Positions 34,708 to 46,232 of a DNA stretch of 64,000 nt are shown piece by piece; positions within the stretch are counted from its first letter, which is position 1; each line of letters begins with the position of its first letter. The notes beneath the pieces are model-generated. The model saw nothing but the letters and a program-made list of their open reading frames with translations, was not told where the DNA came from and did not search any database. The stretch covers positions 46,680,001 to 46,744,000 of the forward strand of contig NC_134147.1 in NCBI RefSeq assembly GCF_033958435.1, read 5' to 3'. Source of the stretch: Carettochelys insculpta (lineage: Eukaryota > Chordata > Testudines > Carettochelyidae). A program made the position numbers and the translations under genes.

Positions 34708-36646
34708 CACACAGATCCAGGGCTGCGCCATCACTACCATCGCACAAGGTCATCCGAAGCTGTTATTCCACCATGGCCTCCGACCATTCTACGACCAGTG
34801 GCAAAGGATCACCACAGACAAATGGGTGCTGGAGATCATAGCCACGGGGTACGCCATCCCCTTCCAGTCGCTCCCACCGCCACGACCTCCACCCATGCCC
34901 CACCTCCAGGAGGCTTCCCACGTAGCGAGGCTCAAGCAGGAGGTAGACCATCTCATGCTCATAGGGGCAGTGGAAAGAGTGCCGGAGCAACTCAAGGGAA
35001 AGGGTTCTACTCGAGGTACTTCCTCACGGAGAAAAAGACAGGAGGCTGGAGGCCCATCTTAGATCTTCGAGGCCTCAACCGGTACTTGCGCAAGCAACGC
35101 TTTCAGATGATCACAATCGCCTCCATCCTTACGGCACTGGATGATGGAGATTGGTTTGCAGCCCTCGACTTACAAGACGCGTATTTTCACATAACTATCT
35201 ATCCGGCTCACCGACGATTCCTCCGGTTCATGGTAGGCAAAGAACATTTTCAATACAAGGTCCTACCGTTTGGCCTCTCCTCAGCCCCCAGAGTCTTCAC
35301 CAAGACCTTGGCAGTGGTGTCAGCCTACCTGCACAGACAGGGGTATTTATATTCCCGTATCTGGACGATTGCCTACTCAAAGGGGCCTTGAAGGAAGAGG
35401 TACTACGCATGATACGCGTCACAGCAGGCATGTTCTCTTCGCTCAGCCTTGTTATCAATCTGGCAGAATCAAAGATAGACCCCACACAGGACATAGAGTT
35501 CATAGGGGCACGCATAAATTCTATTACAGCGAGAGTGTATCTACCAGAGACACGCTTTTGGGCCATCGGCTCCCTCGTGCAAGTCATCACCTTCAGCCCT
35601 ACGGTGCCGTTTCTGACGTGCTTACAGCTGCTGGGCCACATGGCAGCAGCGACGTTCGTAGTACAGAACGCCAGATTACACATGCACAGCATGCAGCACT
35701 GGCTGGCGAGCATATACAAACCAGCAGCACACACCGTTCACAGAGTGGTGTCGCCCACAACAGAGGTGCGCAAATCCCTGCAATGGTGGGTAAACCCGAA
35801 GAACATGCTAACAGGGGTACCCTTCCACCAACCACAAATATCGGTTTTTCTTACTACAGATGCCTCCCACATAGGGTGGGGAGCACACATGGGCGAAGAG
35901 GTTACGCAAGGACTGTGGTCCTCCACGGAACAGTCACTGCACATAAATATACTGGAGCTCAGAGCAGTGTTCAACGCCTGCAGACGCTTTCGAGACCATA
36001 TACAAGGCAAAGTAGTCGGGATCAGTACAGACAATACCTCCACCATGTTTTATATAAATTAGCAAGGAGGAGCTCGGTCCCGTGCCTTATGTGCGGAAGC
36101 AGTCCGGTTGTGGAACTGGTGCATCGCCAACAATATAACCTTGAAAGCCTTGTACTTACCAGGTGCTCACAATGTGAAGGCAGACCAGCTGAGCAGGCGT
36201 TTCGCACTCACGCACGAGTGGCAGATCCGTCCCGATCTGCTACGACCGATTTTTCACACATGGGGCTTTCCCCAGATAGACCTGTTTGCCACTCAACACA
36301 ACAAGAAGTGCCCCAGTACTGCTCTAGGGCAGGACTGGGACGCGGGTCCATGGGGGACGCATTTGCGATTTCCTGGAGGGGCCCCCTGCTTTACGCTTTT
36401 CCTCCCACAGTGCTGATCCACAAAGTCTTGCAGAAAGCCAGGAGGGAAGGAGCCCGAATGATCCTGATAGTCCCAACGTGGGATCGACAGCAATGGTTCC
36501 CCCTACTCCTGTGCATGTCGGACCGTCCACCGATGCCCCTTCCGGTGGCGCCAGATCTGCTCACGCAAACCCAGGGGTCCATAGTGCATCCGCACCCCCA
36601 AGGCCTGCGACTACAAGCGTGGTTAATCCATGGCTCAGCTCCCTAG
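34445..36646 (+). pseudogene. DIRS RT/RNase H/MT-like ORF, copy B (disrupted)
   Basis: Open in one frame to 35062, where a lost G in the GKGFYSRYF region shifts the frame; the RT palm continues at 34798-35391 (FAALDLQDAYFHI) until a G lost from a five-G run near 35343 shifts it again, after which 35151-36062 carries FPYLDDCLLKG, TTDASHIGWG, ELRAVF and STDNTSTM. A TAG at 36060-36062 replaces CAG/CGA (INRQGG in C). The remainder (36108-36416 and a shifted tail to 36646) contains AHNVKADQLSR, PQIDLFATQHNKK and the methyltransferase-like end. RNase H acidic residues are all retained, so decay is by stops and shifts and not by catalytic loss. Confidence 0.85.
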
Positions 36647-37674
36647 AGAGCACATGTACGGAGGAAGTGCAATAAGTCCTATAAAGTAGCAGGAGGACTT
36701 CCACCAGGAAGACCTACAAGCAGAAATGGACTCACTTCACTGCATGGTGTTCTACCAAACAGTTAGCCCTCCTTGCTGTGCCTATACCTGTAATATTAGA
36801 GTATTTACTGGACCTCAAGAGAGGAGGACTCTCGCTATCCTCGTTAAAGGTCCACCTTGCCACCATTACAGCGTTCAGACACGAAGAGGAAGGGCACACG
36901 GTGTTCGCCCATCCCATGGTTACCAGGTTCCTCAAAGGGTTGGTAAACCTATACCCCCCTTGGAAACCGCTTCCACCTTCGTGGAACTTGGACCTGGTGC
37001 TTAATGTGCTAATGGGACCACCGTTCGAGCCTTTAGCCACAGTTTCCCTCCGCCTCCTTACGATAAAGATGACCTTCCTTCTTGTAATCACGTCAGGTCG
37101 CAGGGTGAGCGAGCTTGCGGCAGTTATGGCAACGCTACCCTGCACTGTTTTTTCCAAGGAGACGGTGACTCTACGGCTGCATCCAGCCTTTGTTCCTAAG
37201 GTTTCTTCACAGTTTCATATTAACGAACCTATTGTTTTACCCTCGTTTTACCCAAAGCCTGATAACTCTAACGAAGAGGCGCGCCTACATTTCCTGGACG
37301 TGAGGAGGGCGCTGGCCTTCTATATAGACAGGACCAAGCCCATCCGGAAAACGGATAGACTCCTGGTCTCTCTCGCTCCCAAATCGAAAGGAGAAGGTCT
37401 CTCTTCGCAGAGAATCTGGAAGCACATCGTATCCTGCATAAAAATGTGCTACGAACTCAAGAAGACTCCTTTACTGTCCCCGCCCAGGGCTCACTCCACT
37501 AGGGCGGTGGCGGCATCAACAGCCTTTTTCAAGGGCGTTGCGCTAAAGGACATTTGCAGAGCGGCGACCTGGTCATCCTATGACACCTTCGCCAAGCACT
37601 ACGCCCTTCACAGGGTATTCCAAGAGGATACCCAGCTCTCGACAGTGGTCCTCTCGGGGACAAGCTGTACATGA
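36619..37674 (+). pseudogene. DIRS tyrosine recombinase, copy B (N-terminal stops)
   Basis: The frame equivalent to the intact 351-codon gene of copy A. The start codon position is GTG (36619), and two TAA stops follow at 36673-36675 and 36682-36684. After these, all 330 codons to 37674 are open and hold the fold: GRRVSEL (first Arg, with Ser-Ala changed to Ser-Gly), HSTR, WSSYDTFAKHYAL. No in-frame ATG occurs between the stops and the core-binding domain, so expression would need read-through. The second TAA is shared with copy C. Confidence 0.85.
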
Positions 37675-37716
37675 TCCGATTACCCACCTCCTATCTTGGG
37701 TTACTGCTGGGTAGTC

Positions 37717-37816
37717 ACCTAATGTGGAGCACTCACGGGGACACTCGAAGAAGAAAGAAGGGTTACTCACCGTAGTAACGGTGGTTCTTCGAGGTGTGTC
37801 CCCGTGGGTGCTCCAC
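37717..37816 (+). repeat. internal complementary region, copy B
   Basis: First 39 bases are the reverse complement of the element start with one mismatch; the rest is the reverse complement of its right terminus (cgtagtaacggtggttcttcg word). Same diagnostic layout as in copies A, C and D. Confidence 0.92.
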
Positions 37817-37886
37817 TACCCGCCCATCCTCTCCACTTCGGATCTCTGTTTAGTGTTTTGCAGGAGCCTCCGAGGCGGTTGGTCAA

Positions 37887-38051
37887 GGAACTGGCGGGGA
37901 CCGGATCGCGCACGTGGCCAGGAGTGCGCAAGGGAGCGGCGCGCACTGGTGCATGCGCGGTCTGGCAGAAACTGCTTGGAAGATCCGATCTGCGGTGCCG
38001 GGTGAGCCCGACACCTAATGTGGAGCACCCACGGGGACACACCTCGAAGAA
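37887..38051 (-). repeat. right inverted terminal repeat, copy B
   Basis: Inverted partner of 32059-32223, followed by the unique right terminus ending near 38083. Confidence 0.9.
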
Positions 38052-38384
38052 CCACCGTTACTACGGTGAGTAACCTTTCTTTCCCCCATCTTAGGTGCTA
38101 TGGTTGATTGCTTGTTTTTCATGACAATCCTGCTCATAGTCTGCATATATGGATTAATGGGCTTAGAACCCATGGATATTCCTACTTCACCACCAAAAGG
38201 GGTTAGGGACCCTAGGAAGCACAACCCCATACAAAGGGTGCACAATCCTCTGATTGGCCCATTCTCACAGTTTAACAGTGAAGGGTATCTTAGGAAGCTG
38301 TCTGGGAAACCATCCCCACTTCTGTCTGGCTGCAACGTCAGATCACACCTTGTTTTCTGATCTTCAGTTTGTAACCCCACATTC

Positions 38385-38895
38385 CCATTCAGCAGTGGTG
38401 ACCCTTAGCTGGAATACTTTCCTGGTCTGGGTGCCCAGAAAGATGTGGAAAAACTGGGGAGAGTCCGGAGGAGAAAAACAAAAGTGATGGAAGGATTAGA
38501 AAGCCTGACCTATGATGAAAGGCTGGGAAATGTCATGATTAGCCTTGAGAAGAGAAGCCTGAAGGGGAGCCTGGTAACAATGTTTAGATACATTAAGGTG
38601 TTTAGAAAAAGGCCAGTGATCAATTGTTTTCCATGTCCAATGAAGTTGGGACAAGAAGTAACAGGCTTAAACTGAAGGAAGGGTTAAATAGGTGGAAAAA
38701 CTTCCTAACTGTCAGAGTAAGTGCCAGAATAGGTTACCAAGGGAGGTTGTAGAATCTGGGTTTTTAGGTTTTTAAGAACAGGTTAGACTAATAGCTGACA
38801 TGGATGGTCTAAATCTGTGTCCTGCTTCCAGACAGTGAATTGGCATAAATGGCCACTCAGGATCCCTTCTAGTCTCACATTTCAACAAATCTGTG
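38385..38895 (+). pseudogene. CR1 LINE 3' fragment, plus strand
   Basis: Contains the C-terminal GLESLTYDERL stretch in frame at 38445-38675, then aggcttaaactgaagg, ggaggttgtagaatct and the tail atcccttctagtctcacat. A different CR1 subfamily from 6241 and 41931. Truncated at the 5' side. Confidence 0.75.
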
Positions 38896-38922
38896 AAATA
38901 CTGCCCCCGATGAAATCAGTGG

Positions 38923-39358
38923 GGCTATGACCACACTAGCCCCCTCCTTTTGTAAGGGGCATGTTAATGAGAGATTTCAGAAGATGCTAATGAGGTGCTG
39001 ACATCAATAAGCAACGCCTTATTAGCATAATGATGACCGCGTGTGATTCAAAAGTGCTGCTTTTGGAATGCACGCTGTCCATGTACATGGGGACCTTTCA
39101 AAAAGACCCCCTGATTTCAAAAGCCCCTTCTTCCTGTTTGGTTTTAGGAAGAAGGGGATTTCGAAGTCAGGGGGTGCTTTCGAAAGGCCCTTGTCTACAC
39201 AGATGGCGTGTGTTCTGAAAGCGGCACTTTTGAATTGTGCCTGGCTGCTGTTCTGCTAATGAGGTGCTCCATATTCATGCCAGCACCTCATTAGCATCTT
39301 CTGAACTCCCTCATTAACACGCCCCTTTCAAAAGGGAGGGGCCAGTGTAGATGCGACC
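38923..39358. mobile_element. foldback MITE with taatgaggtgc arms
   Basis: Long inverted arms: ggctatgaccacactagc at the left matches the complement of ccagtgtagatgcgacc at the right, followed inward by aaggggcatgttaatgag / ctcattaacacgcccctt and taatgaggtgctg / cagcacctcatta. The inner region also pairs (cccttcttcc / ggaagaagggg). Non-coding; the frames at 39030-39259 are by-products of the fold. A related copy is at 51040-51490. Confidence 0.75.
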
Positions 39359-41930
39359 TTTGTGTTTGAGAATTAATATAAGAACACCACTCTCTTTTGC
39401 AAGTTGAAAAGAATCAATTCTCAGATGCAGGACTTCTCTCCATTTAGAATTTAAGCATGCCAGTAAGTTTAAAATGTTTATGTGTATAGCCTCATCTAAT
39501 TCACAGCTGCAGATACTTTTAGACTATGCATCAATTATCACTGTATGGCACTCTTCTGGGCAAACTATCTCATTAAATTACCGATTCTTTCATTTTTAAG
39601 AAAAATTAATTCTTAAAGATTATATATTCAGTGGACATTACTCAATTATAAATGCATTACTGAATTGCAGTTGGTGAGCTCTTGTCTGGGGTATTTAAAA
39701 TGCAATCATGGCTTCCATTAATGCTAATGGGATTTGCATGTTCCATTACCCATTGTGGTACATGAGTATTCGCTACTAAGGCCCCACTTGTTTGTATCAA
39801 ATACAGATGGTACTGAGCACCTCTGAAAGTCAGTCCCTTGATTTTTGGTTCCTTCTGCAAAGAGAGAACTCTTTCGATAGGCCTTGACCCAAACTTTTTT
39901 GAAGTTTGTGGGAATTTTTCTTTTGACTTAAATAGGCTTTGGATCAGGCCCATATAGAACAGTATAGCAACAAATTGAAATCTCTTGCCACATAAGGCCC
40001 AATTCTGAAAGATGCTGTATGTCTTCTAGAGGTGTTTAGCATCTTGAGGGATTGGACTCAGAAAGCTGCATTATAGAACAGCAGTAACAGATTAAAAAGA
40101 CTTGTCTTTGGTGGAGTTTTTCGTGGGTGACCTTTTGACAATCGGCAAATCTGAAAGGGCCATCTATGTGCCCACTGCCCAATGGTAAGTTATCTGCATT
40201 TTAGTTTTCATTACATGGCTATTACACTCTGTGTCATACAGGAACCCCCCTTTATTGATTTTGGGATATGTGCCAGTTTCTAATTGTGCCTTTCAAATTG
40301 TTTTTGTACAGATTGCTGACTTCCTTCTAGTAATTCTTATCCTTCATATTCTGCCCTCCTTTGCTCATTTCCTGAATAGTGAAAGAAGCTGCATTCCTGA
40401 TCAGCCCTAGTCTATCTGCGTCCAAACCAGCTAATTTTTCTGTCTATAACTTTAAGCACTTTTATAAGGATTTTTTTTACTAGTAAGTCCATTTTTTCTT
40501 CTTCTTTGTACATCTTTGTCAATTTAGATACATAGCAGATGTCACTTTTGTTATGTACTTTAGAACTGTTCAGTACCAAAGCTGGAGGGGAGCATTCACT
40601 GCCTGTCACTTTACATCTAGATTTTCTCATGTGCTGTTTTTTCTGCTTCCTGAAAGTCCCACCCCACCCCACTTTCCTGGATGGATTTCTGAGATACTTT
40701 TCCCCAGGGGAGATAGCTGTTACCTTTTTTTTTACTTTTGAAGATGCTTTTCTCCTTTTCTACTTCTCTCTGTTCATTTTTCTAATGAGAAAAAATCATC
40801 CTTTGCCTTCACTATAATTCATAGTGTTTTTGATTTTTCTACAGTTCTACCGTTACATTTATCAGCAGTTGCAACCACCCATAGGCACATAGAAGATTCA
40901 AAAGCTTCCTGTCCATTGCAGCAAGAAAATGCTTATGTCACAAGAAAGTGCATGTCTATTGTATGTTCTTCTTGGACTTGTAAATATACCTTGACCAAAA
41001 GATGAAACAGATTTTAAGTTCAGTATTGGGGATTCCAAAAATAGATTATTTAATAATTTAAGATTCTTTTGACTTCAGATTCAGATGGACTATTCCAGTG
41101 CACTGGAGTCTTGGGTCAGGCAATTGACACTTCTAGTGCTAAAAGTAGATAAATACAATTATTTTTAGTTTTTCATTTTCCAACAGCCTTCTGAAGCAGA
41201 TATTGTACATTTTCTTCTAAGAGATTCTTGTGCTAAAAAAATGAATATTTTCTCTCTGGGTTATGGTGACACTGTGTCTTGGACTAGACATAAAGCCTGT
41301 TTAAGACTGCCCCACTGTTAAAAGTCATGAAAATTTGATTGCCTTCAGTTGGGGAGGATCTTCCAATTTATTAGGTGTATTCTTCAGAAAGATATAAAAG
41401 CTTCTAATTTACGGTCCTGGCATTCACTTAGCACGTGTGCTTATTTCTATGAGGACCCTATTCTGGTTTTGTTTTTGATACCCCAGTCATACCTTTTATT
41501 TGGTTTAATGATTTACTGGATGCCTAGTCTAGTTATTCCAACTTCTTCACCTAGATTTGTTAACTATTAGCTTGAATAGTCATAACAATTACATAACTTT
41601 AAAATAAAATAGTTGGACATATTGATGTTAGAAATTACTTCTTTTGAGCTTTTTATATATATTTACTGGCTGAGGAACTCCCAAACTAATTTTCCATCCA
41701 AGTTTAACTCAGTAAATTTTGTTTCCTGGAAAAAAAGTTTGTTTGCAAATATTTGAACTTTGCCATCATACAGGTAAGCAAAAATGCATGGTATGGGCTG
41801 TTGTCATGGTGGCTTCACCACCCCGGCACTCTGAGTGCAGGCAATGTGGGGGATGGCTAGCCTAATCAAATGGCCAAACCCTGCTTCTGAACATCCCACA
41901 GAGACAGAAAACTCTCCCTGATTCCAGTTT
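39359..41930. other. AT-rich sequence without recognisable gene
   Basis: No supported gene. 39700-39860 contains atgggatttgcatg and actgagcacctctgaaag words reminiscent of an old amniote repeat, but too diverged to call. Two overlapping frames at 40539-40817 are T-rich and lack domains. Confidence 0.45.
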
Positions 41931-42985
41931 CACAGAATCATAGGGCTGGAAGAGACCTCAGGAAATCATCTAGTCCAGCCCCCTGCTTCAAGCAGGATCA
42001 ACCCCCACTAAGTCATCCCAGCCAGGACCTTGTCAAGCCAGGACTCAAAAACCTCAGAGATGGAGAATCCACCACCTCTCTAGGCAACGCATTCCAATGC
42101 GTCACCACCCTTCTGGTGAAGTAGTTTTTCCTAATATCTAACCTACACCTCTCCCTCTTCAACTTCAGACCATTACTCCTTGTTCTGCCATCTGACTCCA
42201 CTGAGAACAGTTTATCACCCTCGTCTTTAGAGCTCCACTTCAGGAAGTTGAAGGCTGCTATTAAATCACCCCTAAGTCTTCTCTTCTGTAAACTAAACAA
42301 GCCCAAATCCCTCAGCCTATCCTCATAGGTCTTGTGCTCCAGCCTAGGTCTTGTGCTCCAACCCCTTAATCATTTTTGTTGCCCTCCTCTGAACCTGCTC
42401 CAACACATCCACATCCTTTTAATACCGGGGTGGCCCCAGAACTGGACACAATATTCCATATGTGGCCTCACCAGTGCTGAATAGAGGGGAATAACTACTT
42501 CTCTAGATCTGCTCAATATGCTCCTTTTTATGTACCCTAGTATGCCGTTAGCCTTCTTTGCTACAAGGGCTCACTGTTTACTCATATCCAGCCTTTCATC
42601 CACCATAACCCCTAGGTCCCTTTCCGTCGTAGTGCTGCTGAGCCAGTTGGTCCCCAGCCTATAACAATGCTTGGGATTCTTTTGCCCCAGGTGCAGGACT
42701 CTACACTTCTCCTTGTTGAACCTTATCAGATTTATTTTGTCCCAATCCTCCAGTTTATTCAAGTCACTCTGGATTCTCTCTCCCCTCCAACGTATCTACC
42801 TCTCCCCCTAGTTTTGTGTCATCTGCAAACTTGCTGAGGGTGCAAGTCAGTCCCTCATCCAGGTCGTTAACAAAGATGTTGAACAACGCTGGCCACAGAA
42901 CCGAACCTTGTGGCACCCTGCTTGAAACCAACCTCCATCCAGATATTGGGTCATTGACCACTACCCGTTCTCTGGAGTCAGTCCA
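41931..42985 (-). pseudogene. CR1 LINE 3' part with RT catalytic region, minus strand
   Basis: The left edge is the CR1 3' tail in complement (agaatcatagggctggaag). Minus frames read, from right to left, [30 protein letters not shown] (RT catalytic FADD), [40 protein letters not shown] and CRLDIRKNYFTRRVV. Frames are broken near 42766 and between 42306 and 42571. A 20-bp tandem duplication (aggtcttgtgctcca twice) lies at 42326-42360. The right end is approximate, since the minus frame stays open to 43177 without RT similarity. Confidence 0.87.
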
Positions 42986-43497
42986 CTGCTGCCACCACCC
43001 AAGTGCAAAAACCCCTTTCCAGAAGAGAAATAACTTGGGTATCTCTTTTAGGAGGGTGCCCCACACTCCTTTCCACAAGGACTGTGTAAGCAAAGGAAAC
43101 AAGATCTCTGATAGTGAGTTGGCTGAGCTAAGCACCCAGGCTTGAAACCTCTCATCCCCCTCACCCCCAAAACACATGGATTACAGCAGAGCATTTAACA
43201 AATAAAAGGTACTTTATTAAACAAAACAAAAAAAGACATATCTGCAAGCATACCTAATGGACTGGTGTTAGAATCCATTAAGAATTGAGTTATATCACAG
43301 AGACTGTAATCCCTGAGCTCAGGGACTAGCCCCAGCCTGAATATCAGCACTTACAATTTAACAGCCCCTATCCTGACACCTGTGAGCCTGAGTCAGCTGG
43401 CATGGACCAGTGGCAGACTTTTAGTTGTAGTGTAGACACACCTTTTAATCATGTGTTTAAGGTAAGATAGAAAATCACTTGGTAGCCAGAATATCAA
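42986..43497. other. unclassified sequence with a MITE-end remnant
   Basis: Includes an aataaaaggtactttatt word (43201-43218). Near 43416-43442 a tttttagttgtagtgtagaca-type word (ttagttgtagtgtagacacac) resembles one terminus of the MITEs at 10.2-11.2 kb, so a fragment of that family may be present. No gene. Confidence 0.4.
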
Positions 43498-43662
43498 TTC
43501 TTCTTCGAGTGTCCCCGTGGGTGCTCCACAATAGGTGTCGGGCTTGCCTGGCGCCGCAGATCAGATCTTCCAAGCAGTTTCTGCCGGACCGCGCATGCAC
43601 CGGCGCGCGCCGCTCCCTTGCGCGCTCCTGGCCATGTGCGCGATCCGGTCCCCACCAGTTCC
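43498..43662 (+). repeat. left inverted terminal repeat, copy C
   Basis: Inverted partner of 49415-49579. The NRF-1-like palindrome is GCGCATGCAC here (43591-43600) and GTGCATGCGC in the right ITR (49487-49496). Confidence 0.9.
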
Positions 43663-43991
43663 TCTTAACCGCCGTCGGCTGCAGACGGAATCCGAACTAG
43701 GCTAAGGCCAAGTAGCGTATTCAATGACTTTAACTGTTTTTCTTTAAAGTTTTTCAAGTACTTAGGCTACTGCAAGTTAGCCGGTTGTTATTTTTGCAAA
43801 AAAAAAAAAAAAAAAACCAAAAGCAACAAACAAACTACAAGCGGGACAGCTTCAATCCAGTCCCAGTAACAAGCGCCGGAGGCCAGGAACATAGGGCCAT
43901 CAGCCCTCCTGCTGCGGCAGGCCATCGGAAGGGGAAAACAGCACAGAGAAGGTGCTAAGTACCCGTTTAACAACTGAAAGACTCACCAACA

Positions 43992-46232
43992 ATGTCCTCT
44001 TCAGGATTTAAAAAATGTGAGTCCTGCCGAGAGGCGATGCCATCGTCCGATGGGCACAGTCTATGCATAAGGTGCCTTGGGGAGTCCCATGTTGCACAGA
44101 AATGCTCCTTCTGTGCTAAATTAACAGCCAGAGCAAGGAGAGACAGGGAGATGCGGCTTAAAATGCTGCTTTTTGATAAGGCCCTCCAGCCAGACGTGCT
44201 GGAGCGGCCGCAGCAGGAGGGACCCTCCGGGGCCCATAAAAGGAAAGCTGCCTCCCTCACCCCATCAGCGCAAAAACGGAGGAAAGCCTCCCCAGCCCGA
44301 TCCCTGCCGGCAGCAACAGCGAGCGGGACGGGAGGAGCGAGCAGCCCCCAGCCGCAGCAACAGCTGATCAGCGGCGGCATGGAGATCCACGTGGAAGCGG
44401 CTCAGCCTCCGATAATCAGCCAGCCGCCCCGCACCGCAGGCAGGGCGGCGGCTAAACAAGCGCCGGTACCGGCGGCACCGCAGGCAGCGGCACCGACCCC
44501 CGGGGAACCGGCGGTGCAGAGCGTGCAGGCACGCAGCCTGCAGGCACCGAAGGACACCACACGTGCGGCACCGCCTTCGAGCGTGCCTAGCACGGTGCGG
44601 ACGGGGCCGGGATCCCCTGTGCGTCAGGGGGCGGAGTTACCTCCTCCAGGGAGGGGGAAGGCTGCACACAAGAGGAGGCATTGCATCCCCTCTCCGGACA
44701 GGGCTGTGGAGTTGCTTTCTCACAGCCCTCCGCTTATGTTGCAGACTCCAACCAGAAGGCAGGGGTCCCCCCTAGCCTACCCGGAGCTCCCTTCTCCATT
44801 TTTGCAACCAGCCTCACCCTGGCTGGGACCACCTTCACCCTTCCTGGGGTTTGAACCGCTGGACTATTATGCAAAATCGCTCTCTCCAGTGTCTCGATGA
44901 TCTCCCTCCCCCAGACGCAGAGGGTATGCACCAAGGGAGTGGTCTAGGTCACCTTCCCAAGAACAGTGCCTATACTGCCATGGTCGCCCCTACCACGCGG
45001 GGCATAGACACCATCGGCAATCTACTAGGGAAAGATCCCCACAGACGATCTCGTACCCCCGAGGGCAATTGCGACCGGGGACAGAGACTCAAGCATCTCA
45101 GGGGGGACTGGTTATGGAACCCCGAGATTTTCCCTCGCAAACCTCTAGCGAGAGGGTGTACCATCACCAGCAGGAACCGGAAGGGTCCAGAGAGACGTAC
45201 CCCAGCGGTTCCTCGCTCTCCTCCCCGGACGAGGCTACGGCCCCGGGGGACGTCCATCCTCCGGACGATCTCAAACAGTTTCAAGAGCTGTTTAAGAGGG
45301 TGGCCTTCACGCAAGGCATCCAGACAGCAGAGGTGCAAGAGAAACACCATAAGCTCCTCAAAAATTTGAGACCTCCGGCCTCCTCCAGAGTAGCAATACC
45401 GCTTGATGAAGCGATCTTAGAGTCCGCCACTACGATATGGCAGACCCCTGCGACTATTCCGCCTGTCCAAAAGAGAGCGGATAAGAAATACTTCGTGCCG
45501 GCGAAGGGCATGGAGTTCCTGTTCAGCCACCCACAACCAAATTCCTTGGTGGTGGAGTCGTCGCAACAAAGATCAAAGACATCTCAATTCAGGACAGGGG
45601 GAACAGACAAAGATGCCAAGAAGCTAGAGCTGTTCGGCAGAAAGGTCTACTCCTCCTCCACTTCAACGTTGCGAATGGCAAATTATGCAGCGCACTTAGC
45701 GAACCATAATTTCGACAACTATTCCAGGTTAACCTCCCTTATGGACTCGCTTCCAGAGGACAAAAAGCCGGTGCTCAAGGCCATCGTGCAAGAAGGCTAC
45801 GCGGCCTCGAGGACGGGAGTTCAGATCGCCCTGGATGTTGCGGACACAGCAGCACGTTCCACAGCAACGGCAGTGGTGATGCGAAGGGAGTCCTGGCTCC
45901 AGACTTCGGGTATACCGAGGGATCTGCAGGCGAAGATAGTTGACCTTCCCTTCGACTCGCAGAAGCTGTTTGCTGAATCAACTGACTCGGTCCTTCATTC
46001 CAGTAAAGATTCAAGAGCCACACTCAGGACCCTGGGGATTTACACCCCTCCATACACAAAGAAAAGGTACTACCCTCAACAAAGACGGTACCAGTACCAG
46101 CAACAGCGCCCCGAGTACCACAGGGGTTACGAGCAAGGGCGACATCAACAGCACCAGCAGTACAGAACTCCCAGGCGACGTTCACAACAGAGCCGTGCGT
46201 CCTCGGGGCGGGGCCAAAGGCCACAAGTTTGA
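43992..46232 (+). pseudogene. DIRS gag-like ORF, copy C (single stop)
   Basis: One frame of 746 residues broken by a single TGA at 44898-44900, codon 303, where copy B has CGA; nine bases just before it are also missing relative to B, in frame. N-terminal cluster C9-x2-C12-x12-C25-x2-C28-x4-H33-x4-C38-x2-C41, a basic KRKAASLTPS stretch that may serve as a nuclear signal, an Ala/Pro/Gln-rich linker, PELPSPFLQPASPWLG, a CLYCHGRPYHAGHRHH cluster, then a conserved C-terminal block: LKQFQELFKRVAF, KGMEFLFSHPQPNSLVVE, YAASRTGVQIALDVAD, and a basic/aromatic tail YTKKRYYPQQRRYQYQQQ. The tail resembles an RNA-binding region. Probably the nucleoprotein of the element; this role is inferred from position, since gag proteins of DIRS elements are poorly conserved. 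Confidence 0.85.

Larger units (their letters stand above)
32059..38083 (+). mobile_element. DIRS-type retrotransposon, copy B
   Basis: A 6.03-kb element with the same order of parts as copy A. Left ITR 32059-32223, A-rich tract 32357-32380, gag, RT/RNase H, recombinase, ICR 37717-37816, right ITR 37887-38051. The private attagg variant in its left ITR recurs in its ICR and right ITR as taatg. It shares more with copy C than with A or D (GTG in place of the recombinase ATG, the cctataaagtagc stop region, the 5' leader wording). All three frames are damaged. Confidence 0.9.

Noticed and set aside
35270..36646. 458-codon + frame in copy B as a separate protein
   Set aside because: It is the alternate-frame shadow of the RT/RNase H region, shown by RT motifs lying in the neighbouring frames; only its last part carries the true polymerase tail.
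42764..43177. Extension of the CR1 RT to 43177
   Set aside because: The minus frame is open, but residues beyond about 42985 show no RT similarity; open length alone is not enough.
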